The notes under the pieces: model-generated
What the model saw: only the letters and a program-made list of their open reading frames with translations
Told to the model about the DNA's origin: nothing
Database searches by the model: none
Shown here: piece after piece, positions 4,588 to 6,777 of the stretch
How positions within the stretch are numbered: the first letter of the stretch is position 1
Layout: every line of letters starts with the position of its first letter
NCBI GenBank assembly: GCA_025456385.1
Contig: JALOKS010000144.1
Span: 1-6,777, forward strand
Source: Thermoanaerobaculales bacterium
Lineage (GTDB): Bacteria; Acidobacteriota; Thermoanaerobaculia; Thermoanaerobaculales; Sulfomarinibacteraceae
Length of the DNA: 6,777 bases
Direction of reading: 5' to 3'
Position numbers and translations under genes: made by a program

Positions 4588-6777
4588 GTGATCGGCCGGA
4601 CGATTTCCCACTATCAGGTCCTCGAGCGGCTCGGCGGCGGCGGCATGGGTCTGGTCTACCGGGCGCGCGACACGCGGCTCGACCGCGACGTGGCCCTCAA
4701 GTTCCTGCCCCGCGAGTGGAGCCACGAGCCGCAGCTGCGCGAGCGCTTCTCGCGCGAGGCGCGCGCGGCCTCCGCCCTCGACCATCCCCACATCTGCACC
4801 GTCTTCGACGTCGGCGAGACCGAGGAGGGTCAGCTCTACATCGCCATGGCCTACTGCCCGGGGCGGACGCTCAAGCAGCTGATCCTCGAGGGCCCGCTGC
4901 CGGTCGACCGCGCTCTCGGCTATGCGATCCAGATCGCCGGGGCCCTCGAGCGCGCGCACGAGGCCGCGATCGTCCACCGCGACATCAAGCCCGCGAACAT
5001 CCTCGTCAACGATCACGACGAGATCAAGATCGTCGATTTCGGCCTCGCCAAGCTCGCCGGCGACGCCGCCGTCACCCGCGAGGGCTCGGTGATCGGCACG
5101 CCGGCCTACATGTCGCCCGAGCAGGTCAACGGCGAGGAGGTGGACGGCCGCAGCGACCTGTGGGCCGTGGGCGCTGTGCTCTACGAGATGCTCACCGGGC
5201 GCCGCGCGTTCCCGGCCGACCACGAGCAGGCCGTGCTGCTGTCGATCCTCGAAAGCGACCCGACGCCCCTCGACACCGTCCGCCTTGCTGTCCCGGCCGA
5301 GGTCGCGCGGATCGTGCGCAGATGCCTCAAGCGCGACCTCGGGCAGCGCTACCAGTCCGCCGCGGAGCTGCTCGCCGACCTGCGGAGGGTGCGCGGCGAG
5401 TCCTCACCCGCCGAGCTCGTCACCCAGTCCCTGCCCACGGCGCCTCGGATGCGCAGACGCCGTTTCCTCCGCCACCGCCTCCTGCCAGCGGCGGCCGCGG
5501 CGGCGGCGGTGGTGGTCGCCGCGAGCCTCTACCCCACCTTCGACCGACAGCAGGTACGCCACGTGCTGGTCCTGCCTTTCGACTGCCAGACCGCCGGCGA
5601 CGAGACCACCGCCCTCTGCGGAGGGCTCCTCGAGGTGGTCACCAACCGCCTGACGGCTCTGCGCCAGTACCAGGACACGATCTCGGTCGTGCCGGCCAGC
5701 GAGGTGCGATCGCAGCTGGTCCAGAGCGCCGACGAGGCGCACCGCATCTTCGGGGTGGACCTGGTGCTGACCGGCGGCGTGCAGCGCCAGGGCGGCGACC
5801 TCCGGGTCTCGCTGCAGCTCGTCGACGCCGACAAGCTGCGGCAGATCGGCTCGCGCCTGGTCACAGCGACGGGCGAGTCCGACTTCGTCATCCAGGACCA
5901 GGTGGCCGAGGTCGTCGAGGAGCTGCTCGACATCGAGCTCACCGCGATGCAGCGGCGGACGATGGCGGCGGGCGGAACCGCCAAAGCCGAGGCCGCGCTC
6001 AAGCTGCTGGAGGCGCGCGGGGCGGTCGGCCCGAACCCGACGCCGAGCGAGCTCGGTCGGGCGGCGGAGCTGTTCCGCTCCGCGCTCGACATCGACCCCT
6101 TCTACGCCGACGCCATGGTGGGCCTGGTGGAGGTGTGCCTGCAGCGCAACGAGGTCGAGCACGACCCGATCTGGCTGGAGCACGGGCTGTCCTACGCCGA
6201 GCGGGCGATCGAGCTCCAGCCGAGCCTGCCGGCCGCCCACTTCGTCGCCGGCCGCTGCGCACAGCGCCTGCGCGCGCACGAGGCGGCAGCCGCACGCTTC
6301 GAACGGGCGCTCGAGCTCGATCCCCTCGACCTCGATGCCCACCTCGAGCTGGCGGCAAGCTACGAGGATGCCGGTGAGCCCGGGCGGGCCGACGCCGCCG
6401 TCGACCGCGCACTCCGCACCGGTCCGGACGACTGGCTCACCCACTACCGGATCGGCCGCTTCTTCTACTTCGAGCGGCACGATCCGCGGCGGGCCGTGCC
6501 GTACTTCGAAAGGGTCGTCGAGCTGATCCCGGACAGCAGCATCGGCTTCAGCGCCCTCGGCGGCTGCCAGCTCGAGCTCGGCGAGATCGCCGAGGCGCGC
6601 AGCAACCTCGAGCGCGCGGCCGCGATCGGCTCCCGCTACGACGCCTTCGCCAACCTCGCGACCCTCGAGTTCTACGCGGGGCGCTACGACCGCGCGGCCG
6701 AGCTCTACCGGCGGGCGCTCGAGCTCGACGACGGCGACTACCTGGTGTGGAACAGCCTCGGCGAGGCCCTCCGCTTC
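4588..6777 (+). CDS. Membrane Ser/Thr protein kinase with TolB-like region and TPR repeats (3' end cut off)
   Basis: The reading frame is open for 730 codons from a GTG to the window edge, so the C-terminus is missing. The N-terminal Hanks-type kinase (about 9-270) has every catalytic element: glycine loop GGGGMG (16-21), ATP lysine K38 in VALKFL, alpha-C glutamate E57, HRDIKPAN (130-137, catalytic D132), DFG (150-152), GTPAYMSPEQ (170-179) and SDLWAVG (189-195). The arginine before D132 marks an RD kinase, usually switched on by activation-loop phosphorylation. An arginine-rich stretch (RMRRRRF, 287-293) precedes one membrane helix at about 298-315. Beyond it, residues 323-440 resemble the TolB-like/FlgO-type alpha/beta region (VLVLPFD at 326-332; VDLVLTGGVQ at 390-399). 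TPR-like helices then run from about 490 to the end (ERALELDPLD at 572-581, YRRALELDD near 706-714). The kinase should be cytoplasmic and the rest outside the membrane, sensing through protein contacts. C333 and C344 could form a disulfide. Substrates are unknown. Confidence 0.93.
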   Translation, partial: MIGRTISHYQVLERLGGGGMGLVYRARDTRLDRDVALKFLPREWSHEPQLRERFSREARAASALDHPHICTVFDVGETEEGQLYIAMAYCPGRTLKQLILEGPLPVDRALGYAIQIAGALERAHEAAIVHRDIKPANILVNDHDEIKIVDFGLAKLAGDAAVTREGSVIGTPAYMSPEQVNGEEVDGRSDLWAVGAVLYEMLTGRRAFPADHEQAVLLSILESDPTPLDTVRLAVPAEVARIVRRCLKRDLGQRYQSAAELLADLRRVRGESSPAELVTQSLPTAPRMRRRRFLRHRLLPAAAAAAAVVVAASLYPTFDRQQVRHVLVLPFDCQTAGDETTALCGGLLEVVTNRLTALRQYQDTISVVPASEVRSQLVQSADEAHRIFGVDLVLTGGVQRQGGDLRVSLQLVDADKLRQIGSRLVTATGESDFVIQDQVAEVVEELLDIELTAMQRRTMAAGGTAKAEAALKLLEARGAVGPNPTPSELGRAAELFRSALDIDPFYADAMVGLVEVCLQRNEVEHDPIWLEHGLSYAERAIELQPSLPAAHFVAGRCAQRLRAHEAAAARFERALELDPLDLDAHLELAASYEDAGEPGRADAAVDRALRTGPDDWLTHYRIGRFFYFERHDPRRAVPYFERVVELIPDSSIGFSALGGCQLELGEIAEARSNLERAAAIGSRYDAFANLATLEFYAGRYDRAAELYRRALELDDGDYLVWNSLGEALRF

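Noticed and set aside
4366..5223. N-terminal extension of the cytidylate-kinase-like frame to 520 residues
   Set aside because: The extension runs antisense to the Ser/Thr kinase and has no recognisable domain. The ATG at 4365 has a good ribosome site and starts just before the family fold.
4353..6377. A 674-codon plus-strand frame overlapping the Ser/Thr kinase
   Set aside because: It is an alternative frame of the kinase gene with an Arg/Pro/Ala-rich product. The kinase frame carries every catalytic motif and its own ribosome site.
1..6777. CRISPR arrays, tRNA or rRNA genes, insertion sequences, phage or defence genes
   Set aside because: I found no regularly spaced direct repeats, RNA-gene signatures, transposase motifs or defence-type domains on either strand.

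Overview
The window is a very GC-rich (visibly about 70%) bacterial chromosomal segment holding six protein-coding genes, one of which runs off the right edge. I see no rRNA, tRNA, CRISPR array, transposase or phage gene. The gene content points to a Gram-negative, high-GC soil or sediment lineage. A membrane Ser/Thr kinase fused to a TolB-like region and TPRs, together with an ECF sigma / zinc-finger anti-sigma / DUF4097 operon, is a combination most familiar from Acidobacteriota. That taxonomic guess is inference from gene architecture, not from a marker gene.

Layout from left to right. (1) 5-541, minus: a double ACT-domain protein of the GcvR-like regulatory type. (2) 542-926: a non-coding stretch rich in inverted repeats. 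It includes a striking 73-bp pair of inverted GTAG-hairpins that looks like a REP/BIME element, and the terminator of the next operon. (3) 927-3068, minus: a three-gene operon in transcription order ECF sigma factor, zinc-finger anti-sigma factor (4-bp ATGA overlap), and exported DUF4097 beta-solenoid protein. It has a plausible ECF-type promoter at its head (3131-3158) and a strong intrinsic terminator at its end (877-905). (4) 3257-3646, plus: apaG, divergent from the sigma operon. (5) 3661-4365, minus: a cytidylate-kinase-like protein, convergent with apaG, whose P-loop region lacks the usual glycines. (6) 4588-6777, plus: a GTG-started receptor-like Ser/Thr protein kinase with a complete catalytic core, one membrane segment, a TolB-like region and TPR repeats, truncated by the window edge.

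How they work together. The sigma operon reads as a self-contained envelope-sensing unit: the membrane anti-sigma factor probably holds the sigma factor, and release would let the sigma factor switch on its own promoter and the exported DUF4097 protein. The kinase is a second, separate trans-envelope signalling protein. The ACT protein, ApaG and the nucleotide-kinase-like protein look like metabolic or regulatory housekeeping genes with no obvious link to the sigma operon. Nothing here amounts to a clearly new system. The most worthwhile leads are the REP-like twin hairpin, the putative autoregulatory promoter and the altered P-loop.
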